Shown one piece after another: positions 1-7,660 of a DNA stretch of 64,000 nucleotides. The translations under genes were made by a program, and so were the position numbers. Within the stretch, counting starts at the first letter, position 1, and each line of letters starts with the position of its first letter. The stretch lies in contig NZ_LJJF01000001.1 of the NCBI RefSeq assembly GCF_001625365.1, forward strand, positions 930,001 through 994,000, given 5' to 3'. The notes below the pieces were generated by a model. The model saw nothing but the letters and a program-made list of their open reading frames with translations. It had not been told where the DNA came from and did not search any database. This DNA comes from Streptomyces sp. MJM8645. Its GTDB lineage: Bacteria; Actinomycetota; Actinomycetes; Streptomycetales; Streptomycetaceae.

Positions 1-440
1 CGAGCTGGCCCGACGGCGTCGTCGGCAGCCTCACCCACTGCGAGGGCTTCCGAGCGGCGGCCGTCGCCCGCTCCGGCGACCTCGCCTCGGTCGGCATCGA
101 CGCCGAGCCCGCCCTGCCGCTCCCGGACGACGTCCTGGACGTCATCGCGCTGCCCGAGGAGGGGAAGCGGATCGTCGACCTGCTCGCCGAGCACCCCGGC
201 ACCCCGTGGGACCGCATCCTGTTCAGCGCCAAGGAGTCCGTGTACAAGGCGTGGTTCCCGCTCACCGAGCAGTTCCTGGACTTCAGCGAGGCCGACCTGG
301 TCCTCTCCCCCGACGGCTCCTTCACCGCCCGCCTGCTGGTCCCCGGCCCGAACGTCAACGGCCGCCGCATCGAGGGCTTCGAGGGCCGCTGGGCCGTCGG
401 TGACGGGCTGCTCGCCACCGCCATCGCGGTCGCCCGGTAG
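1..440 (+). CDS. 4'-phosphopantetheinyl transferase, 3' part
   Basis: The reading frame is open from base 3 to the TAG at 438-440, so the N-terminus lies outside the window. Enzymes of this family move the phosphopantetheine arm of CoA onto a serine of acyl or peptidyl carrier proteins, in the cytoplasm. The visible part carries the Sfp/EntD signatures in order: GSLTHC near the left edge, then VGIDAEP (metal-binding Asp/Glu), then FSAKESVYKAWFPLT, in which the Lys is the usual CoA-site residue. The short C-terminal region suits the EntD/Npt subgroup. No carrier-protein gene is nearby, so the partner synthase cannot be inferred. Confidence 0.93.
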   Translation, partial: SWPDGVVGSLTHCEGFRAAAVARSGDLASVGIDAEPALPLPDDVLDVIALPEEGKRIVDLLAEHPGTPWDRILFSAKESVYKAWFPLTEQFLDFSEADLVLSPDGSFTARLLVPGPNVNGRRIEGFEGRWAVGDGLLATAIAVAR

Positions 441-481
441 TCCGGCGCACCGACGACCGCACTCGGCATATCCTCGACCCC

Positions 482-865
482 GTGACCGTGACCTATGTGA
501 TAGCTGGCACCCGGATCCACACGCTGGACGACTTCTGGGACGTGGTCGGTGAGACCATCGGCAGCGACGGCTACTTCGGCCGGAACCTCGACGCCTTCGC
601 CGACTGCCTGCGCGGCGGCTACGGCACCCCCGAGGACGGCGACTACCTGATCGAGTGGCGCGACCACGCGGTCTCCCGCCGCAACCTCGGCTACCCGGAG
701 ACGGTCCGCCAGCTGGAACTGCGGCTGGCCCACTGCCACCCCGCCAACCGCGAGCACGTCCGCGCCGACCTCGCCGCCGCCCGGGCCGGCAAGGGGCCGA
801 CGGTGTTCGACTGGCTGGTCCGGATCATCGAGGAGGAGCACCCGGGAGGCCTCCGACTGGCCTAA
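482..865 (+). CDS. barstar family protein
   Basis: A 127-residue cytoplasmic protein starting at GTG. The opening beta strand (TYVIAGTRIHTLDDFWDVVGE), followed by a Gly/Asn-containing turn with GYFGRNLDAFADCL and a downstream GDYLIEWRDH, is the barstar fold signature; the Asp/Leu-rich helix normally plugs the active site of a barnase-type ribonuclease. Length matches actinobacterial barstar-like proteins, which are longer than the 90-residue Bacillus protein. No barnase or RNase gene lies on either side, so the cognate enzyme is unknown; the protein may be a solitary immunity protein or regulator. Confidence 0.85.
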   Translation: MTVTYVIAGTRIHTLDDFWDVVGETIGSDGYFGRNLDAFADCLRGGYGTPEDGDYLIEWRDHAVSRRNLGYPETVRQLELRLAHCHPANREHVRADLAAARAGKGPTVFDWLVRIIEEEHPGGLRLA

Positions 866-890
866 CGCCGCAACGCGCCGCCCCCGCACC

Positions 891-1832
891 TCACCGCAGC
901 ACGTCCGACAGCCGGACGAAGCGCCGCCCCGCCGCCAGCAGCCCCGGCACCGCCGCCACCACCCCGGGGGCGGTGCCGCCGCCCGGGTGGTTCATGTGGC
1001 AGATCACGATCGCCCCCGGCGGGGCCGCCGCGAGCTCCTGCCGCACCTCGGCGGCGCTGAGCGTCGCCCCGCCGTCGCCGTTCACCGTGAAGCCCGCGGC
1101 GCGTTCCCCCAGGTCGGCGACCACCCGGGCGGCGACGTCGTCGTAGTGCGCGGTGCCGGAGCGGAAGAACCGCACCGGGTGGCCGAGCAGCCCGGCGAGC
1201 TTGTGCGCGTTGCCCGCGACCTCGTCGTACACCTCGCCGACGCCACCGGTGCCGGCGATGCCGTAGGCGGAGCGGCCGGTGACCGAGAGCGGGCGGTGGA
1301 CGGTGCCGTGGTTGCCGATCTCGAAGAGCGGATCGGCGGCAAGCTGCTTGAACACGTCCGGGTTGGCGTCGATCCAGCGGGCGTTCAGGAAGAGCGTGGC
1401 GGGGACGGAACGTTTCCGCAGGAAGTCGATCAGGTCGGCGTCGTACCCGTTCCCGCCGGGGCCGCCGCAGGCGTCGAAGGTGAGCGCCGTCGCGCTCTCG
1501 CCGGCGGGCAGCTTGGTGGTCACCCCGGTGACCTCCATCCCCCACTCCTTCGGCGCGGTGCCGACGTACCGGGCGATCAGCTCGGCCCGGGTCGGCTCCC
1601 GGCTCGCGGTCGCAGCGGTCGGGGCGGGCGGGGCGGGCGGGGCCGTCGTCGGGGGCTCCGACGGCGTCGCCTCCGATATCGCCGAGGCCCCGGAGGCCCC
1701 GGAGACCTCTGCGGCCGAAGCGGAGGCCTCCGGGGCTTCCGGGGCCGCCGCCCCGCCGCCCGCCGAGGACCCGCACCCCGCCAGCGTGCTCCCGGCCACC
1801 GCCGCCAGCAGCGCCCGCCGACTCAGTGCCAC
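891..1832 (-). CDS. polysaccharide deacetylase (CE4) lipoprotein
   Basis: A 313-residue predicted cell-surface lipoprotein: SRRALLAAVAG followed by a lipobox LAGC with Cys20. Residues 21-90 form an Ala/Pro/Ser/Thr-rich linker. A NodB domain follows. Its first motif is ALTFDACGG near residue 115, the variant with Ala-Cys in place of the second Asp. The metal-binding His motif is GNHGTVHRPLSV and there is a late MNHPGGG. Members hydrolyse N-acetyl groups of peptidoglycan or related polymers using a divalent metal. The start has an SD-like GGAG. A second CE4 lipoprotein lies at 14434-15339, with different motif 1 and linker, so the two are not recent duplicates. Substrate unknown. Confidence 0.9.
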   Translation of the reverse strand: MALSRRALLAAVAGSTLAGCGSSAGGGAAAPEAPEASASAAEVSGASGASAISEATPSEPPTTAPPAPPAPTAATASREPTRAELIARYVGTAPKEWGMEVTGVTTKLPAGESATALTFDACGGPGGNGYDADLIDFLRKRSVPATLFLNARWIDANPDVFKQLAADPLFEIGNHGTVHRPLSVTGRSAYGIAGTGGVGEVYDEVAGNAHKLAGLLGHPVRFFRSGTAHYDDVAARVVADLGERAAGFTVNGDGGATLSAAEVRQELAAAPPGAIVICHMNHPGGGTAPGVVAAVPGLLAAGRRFVRLSDVLR

Positions 1833-2031
1833 ACCCGTCTCCTCCGCGATGACCCGATCCGCTCGTTATGAATATGAACGGACTAATCGTCATCGCCCGC
1901 AACTCGCCGACCCGGCCGACGCCGACCCCCTTCACCGACCCGCCCCCCGCCCGTGGGCCCCGGCTCACCCCTGATTCACCACCACGGGTAAGGAGCCGAA
2001 CGGACCCGCCCGCCCCGACCCGGAGGACCCG

Positions 2032-3645
2032 ATGCCCGCCGACCACGACACCCCACGCCCCGCCCGCCGCGACCTCCTCCGCACCGGCCTCACCACCGGA
2101 GCCGCCGCCGCCCTCGGCCTCACCGCGACCACCCCCGCCGCCGCCTCCGCACCCGGCGCCCCCGCCACCCCGGGCACCCCGGGCACCCCCAGCGCCCCCA
2201 GCGCCCCCGGCACCGAACGGACCCTCACCCTCACCGGCCACCTCCCCACCGGCGCCCCCGACTTCGTCTACCTCCCCGTCGAAGTCCCCGCCGGCGTCCG
2301 CGAGATCGCCGTCAGCTACGGCTACGACAAGCCCCCGGTCCCGGCCGGCACCCCCGGCAACTCCTGCGACATCGGCATCTTCGACGAACGCGGCACCGAC
2401 CTCGGCGGCCCCGGCTTCCGCGGCTGGTCCGGCGGTTTCCGCACCGAGTTCAGCCTCGCCCGCGACGCCGCGACCCCCGGCTACCTCCCCGGCCCGATCA
2501 ACCCGGGCACCTGGCACCTCGCCCTCGGCCCCTACCAGATCGCGCCGCAGGGGCTGGACTACCACGTGCAGGTCACCCTCCGGTTCGGCGCCCCCGGGCC
2601 GGCGTTCGCCCCGCACTACCCGTCCGAGCGGGCCCGCGGCCGCGGCCGCGCCTGGTACCGGGGCGACTGCCACCTGCACACCGTGCACTCCGACGGCCGG
2701 CGCCTCCCGGAGGAGGTGGCCGCCGGCGCCCGCGCGGCCGGCCTGGACTTCATCGTCTCCACCGACCACAACACCAGCTCCTCGCACGCGGTCTGGGGCC
2801 CGCTGGCCGGCCCCGACCTGCTGATCATCCCGGGCGAGGAGATCACCACCCGCAACGGCCACTGGCTGGCCCTCGGCCTCGAAGCGGGCCAGTTCGTCGA
2901 CTGGCGCTACCGCTCCCGCGACGAGGAGTACCCGCGCTTCGTCCGTCAGGTCCATCGCGCCGGCGGCCTGGTGGTGCCCGCGCACCCGTACTGCCCGTAC
3001 GTCGCCTGCCAGTGGAAGTTCGGCTACGAGCAGGCCGACGGCGTCGAGGTGTGGAACGGGCCCTGGACGTACGACGACGAGTCCGCGGTCGACACCTGGG
3101 ACGGCCGGCTCGCCGTCGCCCTGCGCGAGGGCCGTTCCTGGCTGCCCGCCCTGGGCAACAGCGACGCGCACAGCGCCCCGCAGGTCATCGGCTCCCCGCA
3201 CAACGTCGTCCTGGCCGAGGACCTCACCCGGGACGCGATCCTCGACGGGCTGCGCGACGGGCGCAGCTGGCTCACCGAATCCGCCGCCGTCCAGCTGGAG
3301 TTCACCGTCACCGGGCACGGCCGCCGGGTCGGCATCGGCGAGGAGCTGGCCGTCCCGGCGGACGCCCCGCTGGACGTCCGGCTCACCGTCTCCGGCGTCC
3401 CCGGCGGGACGGTCCGCCTCCTCACCGACGAGGGCCAGCTGCACCAGGAGTCACTGCCCGCCGACGGCTCCGGCACGGTGGTCTGGCGCACCACCGCCTC
3501 GCTCGCCGCCTACGTCCGGGCCGAGGTCCGCCACCCGAAGCCGGACGGGTCGCCCGGCAAGGGCAACGCGATGGGCCCGGACCTCCCCTGGGGTCCGATG
3601 GCGGCCCTCACCAACCCGATCGTGCTGCGCGTCGAGGACCGCTGA
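2032..3645 (+). CDS. CehA/McbA-type PHP-domain metallohydrolase, Tat-secreted
   Basis: A 537-residue exported protein. The N-terminus has a twin-arginine signal (PARRDLLRTGLTTGAAAALG) followed by a Pro/Gly/Ala run of imperfect GTPGTP/SAPSAP repeats. A beta-rich domain precedes a PHP phosphoesterase domain starting near residue 210: GDCHLHTVHSDG, then STDHNT, GEEITT, AHPYC and GNSDAHS supply the metal-binding His and Asp residues. PHP enzymes of the CehA/McbA group cleave phosphoesters or carbamates; the substrate here cannot be read from sequence. The gene is divergent from the deacetylase at 891-1832 across a 199-bp intergenic region. An AGGA-type ribosome site lies a few bases before the ATG. 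Confidence 0.87.
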   Translation: MPADHDTPRPARRDLLRTGLTTGAAAALGLTATTPAAASAPGAPATPGTPGTPSAPSAPGTERTLTLTGHLPTGAPDFVYLPVEVPAGVREIAVSYGYDKPPVPAGTPGNSCDIGIFDERGTDLGGPGFRGWSGGFRTEFSLARDAATPGYLPGPINPGTWHLALGPYQIAPQGLDYHVQVTLRFGAPGPAFAPHYPSERARGRGRAWYRGDCHLHTVHSDGRRLPEEVAAGARAAGLDFIVSTDHNTSSSHAVWGPLAGPDLLIIPGEEITTRNGHWLALGLEAGQFVDWRYRSRDEEYPRFVRQVHRAGGLVVPAHPYCPYVACQWKFGYEQADGVEVWNGPWTYDDESAVDTWDGRLAVALREGRSWLPALGNSDAHSAPQVIGSPHNVVLAEDLTRDAILDGLRDGRSWLTESAAVQLEFTVTGHGRRVGIGEELAVPADAPLDVRLTVSGVPGGTVRLLTDEGQLHQESLPADGSGTVVWRTTASLAAYVRAEVRHPKPDGSPGKGNAMGPDLPWGPMAALTNPIVLRVEDR

Positions 3646-3828
3646 GGCGTCCGGAGCAGGAGTGGGGACGACTCGGGGCACCGGCGTGGACTAGGTTGAT
3701 CCCCGAAAGCACCAGTCGTAGGGACGAGGCGGTCGGCTGTCCGTATCCGGGCCGGCCGGCCCTTCCGCACTCCGACCGCCTCGCCCCGGCTACCCGTCCG
3801 TCCCCGGCCCGCGAAGGGATCAGCAGCT

Positions 3829-4323
3829 GTGAACCGTACGACCGTAGGTGGGCCGGAGCTCGGGGGCGGCCGGGGCGCCGGCGGCGTCCTCGTCCTCGTC
3901 GACCCGGCCGGGGCCGGCCAGAGCCCGGTCGCGAGCCGGCTCGCGGAGGAGCTGCACCCGAGCGTCCACCTGCGTGCGCACGACTTCCTGCGGGTCATCC
4001 GGCGCGGCCAGCTCCCGCCGCACCTCCCCGAGGCCGAGCGGCAGAACACCACCGCCCTCGCCGCCGCCGCGCAGGCCGCCTTCGCCTACGCGACCGGCGG
4101 CTACCAGGTCATCGTCGAGTGCCCGGCCGCCCCGCCCACCCTGGACACCTTCCGCCGCGAGAGCCGCACCACCGGCGCCGCCCTCCACCTCGTCGTCCTC
4201 CAGCCCACTCCGGGCGCCGTCCCCGGCCCGCACACCCTGGACACCAGCTCCCTCACCCCCGTCGGCGCCGCCGAGTCCATCCTCGCCGCCCTCACCCGCC
4301 GCACCCACCTGCTCGGCTGGTGA
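3829..4323 (+). CDS. P-loop-like kinase/ATPase-fold protein with degenerate Walker A
   Basis: A 164-residue cytoplasmic protein starting at GTG. After a Gly-rich lead, VLVLVDPAGAGQSPVASRLAEEL looks like the first strand and Walker A of a gluconate- or adenylate-kinase-like P-loop protein, but the invariant Lys is Gln and the following Ser is followed by Pro. The rest (HLRAHDFLRVIRRGQLP; GGYQVIVECPAAPPTLDTF; LHLVVLQPTPG) keeps the alternating strand-helix pattern and the usual position of a Walker B strand, though no clear Walker B acid is present. Nucleotide binding is therefore doubtful. Function is not known. Confidence 0.7.
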   Translation: MNRTTVGGPELGGGRGAGGVLVLVDPAGAGQSPVASRLAEELHPSVHLRAHDFLRVIRRGQLPPHLPEAERQNTTALAAAAQAAFAYATGGYQVIVECPAAPPTLDTFRRESRTTGAALHLVVLQPTPGAVPGPHTLDTSSLTPVGAAESILAALTRRTHLLGW

Positions 4324-4330
4324 CCCCGCG

Positions 4331-4360
4331 GGGTGCCCGAGGCCCCGGCCCCGGGCACCC
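4331..4360. terminator. probable bidirectional terminator
   Basis: GGGTGCCC (4331-4338) and GGGCACCC (4353-4360) form an inverted repeat between two convergent genes, just after the stop of the P-loop-like gene. There is no T tract, as is common in this group. Confidence 0.5.
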
Positions 4361-4371
4361 GGCGCGCACGG

Positions 4372-4884
4372 CTACGCCCCCACCACCCCGTCGATCGCCT
4401 CCCGCAGGAAGTCGGCGTGCCCGTTGTGCCGGGCGTACTCGTGGATCAGGTGCAGCATCACCAGCCGCAGCGACACGTCGGCGTCCCACCGGGCCTGGTA
4501 GCCGGTGACGTCGAGGGTCTCGGCGGCGCGCTCGATGCGGCGCGCGTGTTCGACCTCGGCCTGCCAGACGGCGAAGGCCTCGGCCCGGGTGGCGCCGGTG
4601 GCGTCGTACGCGGCCTGGAAGTCGCCGTCCGGCGACCAGACCAGCGGGACGTCCTCGCCGTCGATCACCCTGCGGAACCAGGTGCGCTCCACCTCCGCCA
4701 TGTGCCGGACCAGCCCGAGCAGGGTCAGGGTGGACGGCGGGCTGGAGCGCCGGCGCAGCTGCTCGTCGGTGAGGCCCTCGCACTTCAGGGCGAGGGTCGC
4801 CCGGTGGAAGTCCAGGAAGCCGCGCAGCATCTCGCGCTCGCCGCCGCTGAGCGGCGGTGCGGGGCGCTGGTCAGGGATGTTCAC
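4372..4884 (-). CDS. DinB family (DUF664) protein
   Basis: A 170-residue four-helix-bundle protein of the DinB/DUF664 group that is common in actinomycetes. DFHRATLALKCEGLTDEQLRRR near the N-terminus, LVRHMAEVERTWFRRVIDGED in the middle and MLHLIHEYARHNGHADFLREAIDG near the C-terminus are the family landmarks and supply the three histidines that bind a metal. Some members are mycothiol- or bacillithiol-dependent S-transferases acting on electrophiles, but the substrate is unassigned for most. ATG start, monocistronic, convergent with the gene at 3829. Confidence 0.9.
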   Translation of the reverse strand: MNIPDQRPAPPLSGGEREMLRGFLDFHRATLALKCEGLTDEQLRRRSSPPSTLTLLGLVRHMAEVERTWFRRVIDGEDVPLVWSPDGDFQAAYDATGATRAEAFAVWQAEVEHARRIERAAETLDVTGYQARWDADVSLRLVMLHLIHEYARHNGHADFLREAIDGVVGA

Positions 4885-5216
4885 GGTGTCGCTCTCCTCA
4901 AACCCTCGGGAATCCTCGCGGACTGTAGCGAACCGGCCGTCCGCGCCCGGTAGCCGCCCCCGGTAGTGCGGCGGTGTTCTGAGCCCCCCGGGCCACCTCC
5001 GCGCCCCTTTCCCGCCCCGGACCGGGGTCCATCACGTACCGTGTTCGGATCACCACCGGTTTGGGTACGTACCTCGGCGCGCCCGACGGGCGCCGAGCAC
5101 CGCGGTGCCGGTCACAGCGCCGCCACATCGTCACGCAGCACGTTCAGCGTCCCCGGTCCGGGGTCGTCACTCCACCGCCGAGACCGGGTACATCACACAC
5201 CGGGAGACCGACCATC
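4885..5216. other. intergenic region, 332 bp
   Basis: Lies between the divergent DinB and methyltransferase genes and must hold both promoters. I see no convincing paired -35/-10 and no long dyad. A short duplication of CCCGGTAG occurs at about 4947-4966. Confidence 0.4.
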
Positions 5217-6059
5217 ATGAGCCACGACCACATCCCCGCCCCCGTACGCCGGACCTACGGTGCCGGCGATCTGTCCCAGGCCGCGAGCTTCGCCGGTGGA
5301 TTCATCAACTTCGGCTACTGGCAGGACATGGACCTCACCGCCCCGACGACCGAGGACCGGGTCCACAGCCAGGAACAGCTCTACCGCCGGGTCCTGCGGG
5401 AGTTCGCGGAGCCACGTGAGCGGCTGCGGCTGGCCGAGGTCGGCTGCGGGCGCGGGCTCGGCGCGGCGCTCGCCCTGCGCGAGTTCCGGTTCGGGGGCGT
5501 GACCGGCGTCGACATCCACCCCGACCAGATCGAGCGCGCCCGCGCCGTCAACGCCAAAGCCCTGGCCACCTACCCCGATCGGCTGGCCTACACCTTCGGA
5601 TCGGCCAACCAACTCCCCTTCGCCGACGGCTCCCTGGACGGCGCCTACTCGGTCGAGGCCGCCCAGCACTTCCGCGAACTCACCGGCTTCGCCCGCGAGA
5701 CCGCCCGCGTCCTACGCCCGGGCGGCCGGCTCGTCGTGACCACCTTCTTCGCCGCCGCCGGACCGGACATCACCGAGCGCCTGAGCATCCTCCTCGCCAG
5801 CTTCGCCGACGGCCTCGACGTCCCCCACCCCCTCGCCGCCTTCACCAGCGACCTCACCGCGGCCGGCTTCACCACCATCACCACCGAGTCCATCGGCGAC
5901 GCCGTCTGGCCCGGCCTCGACCGCTACCTCACCGACGCCGTCCCTCCCGGTCACTGGAGCCGCAACTTCCTCCCCGCCTGGCGCAGCGGCCTCCTCGACT
6001 ACCACGTCGTCACCGCCACCCGGCCCGGGCCGGCGGAAACGGCCCGCCAGCCGATCTGA
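5217..6059 (+). CDS. class I SAM-dependent methyltransferase
   Basis: A 280-residue Rossmann-fold methyltransferase. The SAM-binding glycine loop EVGCGRGLGAAL is near residue 75, followed by the acidic end of strand 2 (GVDIHPDQIERAR), SANQLPFADGSLDGAYSVEA as motif II/III and VLRPGGRLVVTTFF as post-II. The residue order resembles small-molecule N- or C-methyltransferases and ubiE-like enzymes. I chose the ATG at 5217 because MSHDHIPAPVRRTYG begins the conserved part and GGGAG lies upstream; an in-frame ATG exists at 5061 but its extension is low-complexity. It is convergent with the MFS gene. Substrate unknown. Confidence 0.85.
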   Translation: MSHDHIPAPVRRTYGAGDLSQAASFAGGFINFGYWQDMDLTAPTTEDRVHSQEQLYRRVLREFAEPRERLRLAEVGCGRGLGAALALREFRFGGVTGVDIHPDQIERARAVNAKALATYPDRLAYTFGSANQLPFADGSLDGAYSVEAAQHFRELTGFARETARVLRPGGRLVVTTFFAAAGPDITERLSILLASFADGLDVPHPLAAFTSDLTAAGFTTITTESIGDAVWPGLDRYLTDAVPPGHWSRNFLPAWRSGLLDYHVVTATRPGPAETARQPI

Positions 6060-6155
6060 CGAGCCGTCCTGCCCCCGGTACGTCGCGGGGCCCTGACGCC
6101 CCCTCCGCCGTCCGCGCCAGGCCCGGCGGGCGCCCGGCGGCCGCGACGCGCCGGA

Positions 6156-7448
6156 TCAGCCGACCGCCGCCCCCACCCGCGGCGACGGCTCGGCCGCCGG
6201 GCCGGCCAGGGCCGCCAGCCGGCGCAGGCTGGCCCGGCGCTGGAGCGCGCCGAGGCCTACGGTCGCCGCGCCGAGGGCCAGCCAGCCGGCCGGACCGGCC
6301 GTCATCACCACGCCGGTGAGCAGCAGCGGGCCCACCGACTTCTGCACCGACTGGGCCATCCCGGCCACCCCCAGGTAGGAGGCTTGGGCCCCTGGGGGCG
6401 CCAGGACGACCGCCAGCTCCCAGGAGCTCACCGAGCGCATCAGCTCCGCCAGCGTGACGAGCATCGCCGCGGCCAGCAGCGCGAGCGAGGCCGTCCACGG
6501 CCCGCCGCCGGTGGCGAGCGCGGTCAGCAGGCAGCAGCCGAGCAACGTCAGGCCGTACCAGCCCACCGCCGCGGCCGCCCCGTGCGGGCCCTGCGCCCGC
6601 GCCGAGACGCGCAGTTGCAGGAGCACCACGAGCACCGTGTTGAGGATCAGGAAGACCGGGACGACGGCGTGCGGCGCGCCGGTGTGGTGGACGAGCCAGA
6701 GCGGCAGGCCGACGTTGAGGATCGAGTCGTCCAGGTTCAGCGGCATGTCCAGCGCGACGAACAGCAGGTAGCCCCGGTCGCGCCAGGGGCTCGGAGCTGC
6801 CGCCGGGGCGGCGGCCGGCTCCTCCCCGGAGGCCGCCGCGACCAGGCCGCGCCCGGCCGGCTCCCGGGTGCGCCAGACCAGGACGGCGGCGAAGGCGAAG
6901 GAGAGTGCGTTGGCCACGATCAGCGCGCGGTAGGCGTTCGTGGTGCCCATCGCCAGGCCGATCGCCGCGATGCCCGCGCCGAGCGCGTACCCGGCGTTGG
7001 CCACGCTGCGGAACAGCGCCTGGTACGTGCCGCGCCGCTCGCCCGCGATCCGGGTGGCGAACAGCATCTCCAGGGTCTTGGCCGCCCGTTCGGCCAGGCA
7101 GGTCAGGGCGACGGCGGGGAGCAGCGTGGCGAAGTCGTCGACGACCAGCAGCAGGCCCATCGTCCCGATCCGCAGCAGGTGGCACCCGATCAGCAGCCAC
7201 CGCACCGGCAGCCGTTCGGCCGCCCGCCCGGCGAGCGGGGACCCGGCGATCCCCGCCGCCGCGCCCACGCCCAGCAGCACGCCGAGCTGCCGGGCGTCCA
7301 TCCCGCACACGTAGGTGAAGTACAGCACCGAGGCCGCCGCCCACACCCCGCTCCCGGTCCGGTCGACGCACTGCGCCAGCAGCATGATCCGCGCGTCGCG
7401 CCCGCCCGGCGGCTTCCGCAGCTGCGCCATCAGTCCGTTCCCCCGCAT
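6156..7448 (-). CDS. MFS transporter
   Basis: A 430-residue membrane protein with about 12 predicted helices, of the major facilitator superfamily, likely a drug or small-molecule exporter. The first helix pair contains LLAQCVDRTGSGVWAAA and a loop GMDARQLGVLLGVGAAAGI..LAGRAAERLPVRW, which is the MFS motif A region between helices 2 and 3. I place the start at ATG 7448, preceded by GGGGG; a TTG at 7490 is also in frame, but using it would put the dyad at 7478-7508 inside the coding region. The gene diverges from the condensation-domain gene at 7661. Confidence 0.87.
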   Translation of the reverse strand: MRGNGLMAQLRKPPGGRDARIMLLAQCVDRTGSGVWAAASVLYFTYVCGMDARQLGVLLGVGAAAGIAGSPLAGRAAERLPVRWLLIGCHLLRIGTMGLLLVVDDFATLLPAVALTCLAERAAKTLEMLFATRIAGERRGTYQALFRSVANAGYALGAGIAAIGLAMGTTNAYRALIVANALSFAFAAVLVWRTREPAGRGLVAAASGEEPAAAPAAAPSPWRDRGYLLFVALDMPLNLDDSILNVGLPLWLVHHTGAPHAVVPVFLILNTVLVVLLQLRVSARAQGPHGAAAAVGWYGLTLLGCCLLTALATGGGPWTASLALLAAAMLVTLAELMRSVSSWELAVVLAPPGAQASYLGVAGMAQSVQKSVGPLLLTGVVMTAGPAGWLALGAATVGLGALQRRASLRRLAALAGPAAEPSPRVGAAVG

Positions 7449-7468
7449 GGCAGGCCCCCGTTGCATGA

Positions 7469-7508
7469 TCGACATCAATCTCGACATCAAGATACTTCAC
7501 GTCGAGAT
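7469..7508. promoter_or_regulatory. nested operator-like dyad between MFS and condensation genes
   Basis: Arms ATCTCGAC (7478-7485) and GTCGAGAT (7501-7508) are perfect complements centred on 7493. TCAAG (7487-7491) and CTTCA (7495-7499) add a second, imperfect dyad with the same centre, so 12 of 15 pairs match. TCGACATCAA is also directly repeated at 7469-7478 and 7481-7490 (12-bp period). The AT-rich centre CAAGATACTT resembles MarR-type operators. No MarR gene is adjacent. Confidence 0.65.
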
Positions 7509-7660
7509 AGATGCGGAAGCCCCGGCCGCACACCCGCCGGGCCCCGAACCTCGGACCTCGACGGCGGGCGGGCGGTGCGCCACACTCTCCCCAGCAGCAT
7601 CCGCGCTCCCAACGCACCGGCACGACGTCACGATCCACCGCCACATCGGAGAGCCACACG

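Noticed and set aside
1..440. Edge of a large biosynthetic gene cluster.
   Set aside because: Only the transferase is seen; no synthase or carrier protein follows.
5061..5216. N-terminal extension of the methyltransferase.
   Set aside because: Low-complexity, no homology-like motifs, and a better ATG with a ribosome site at 5217.
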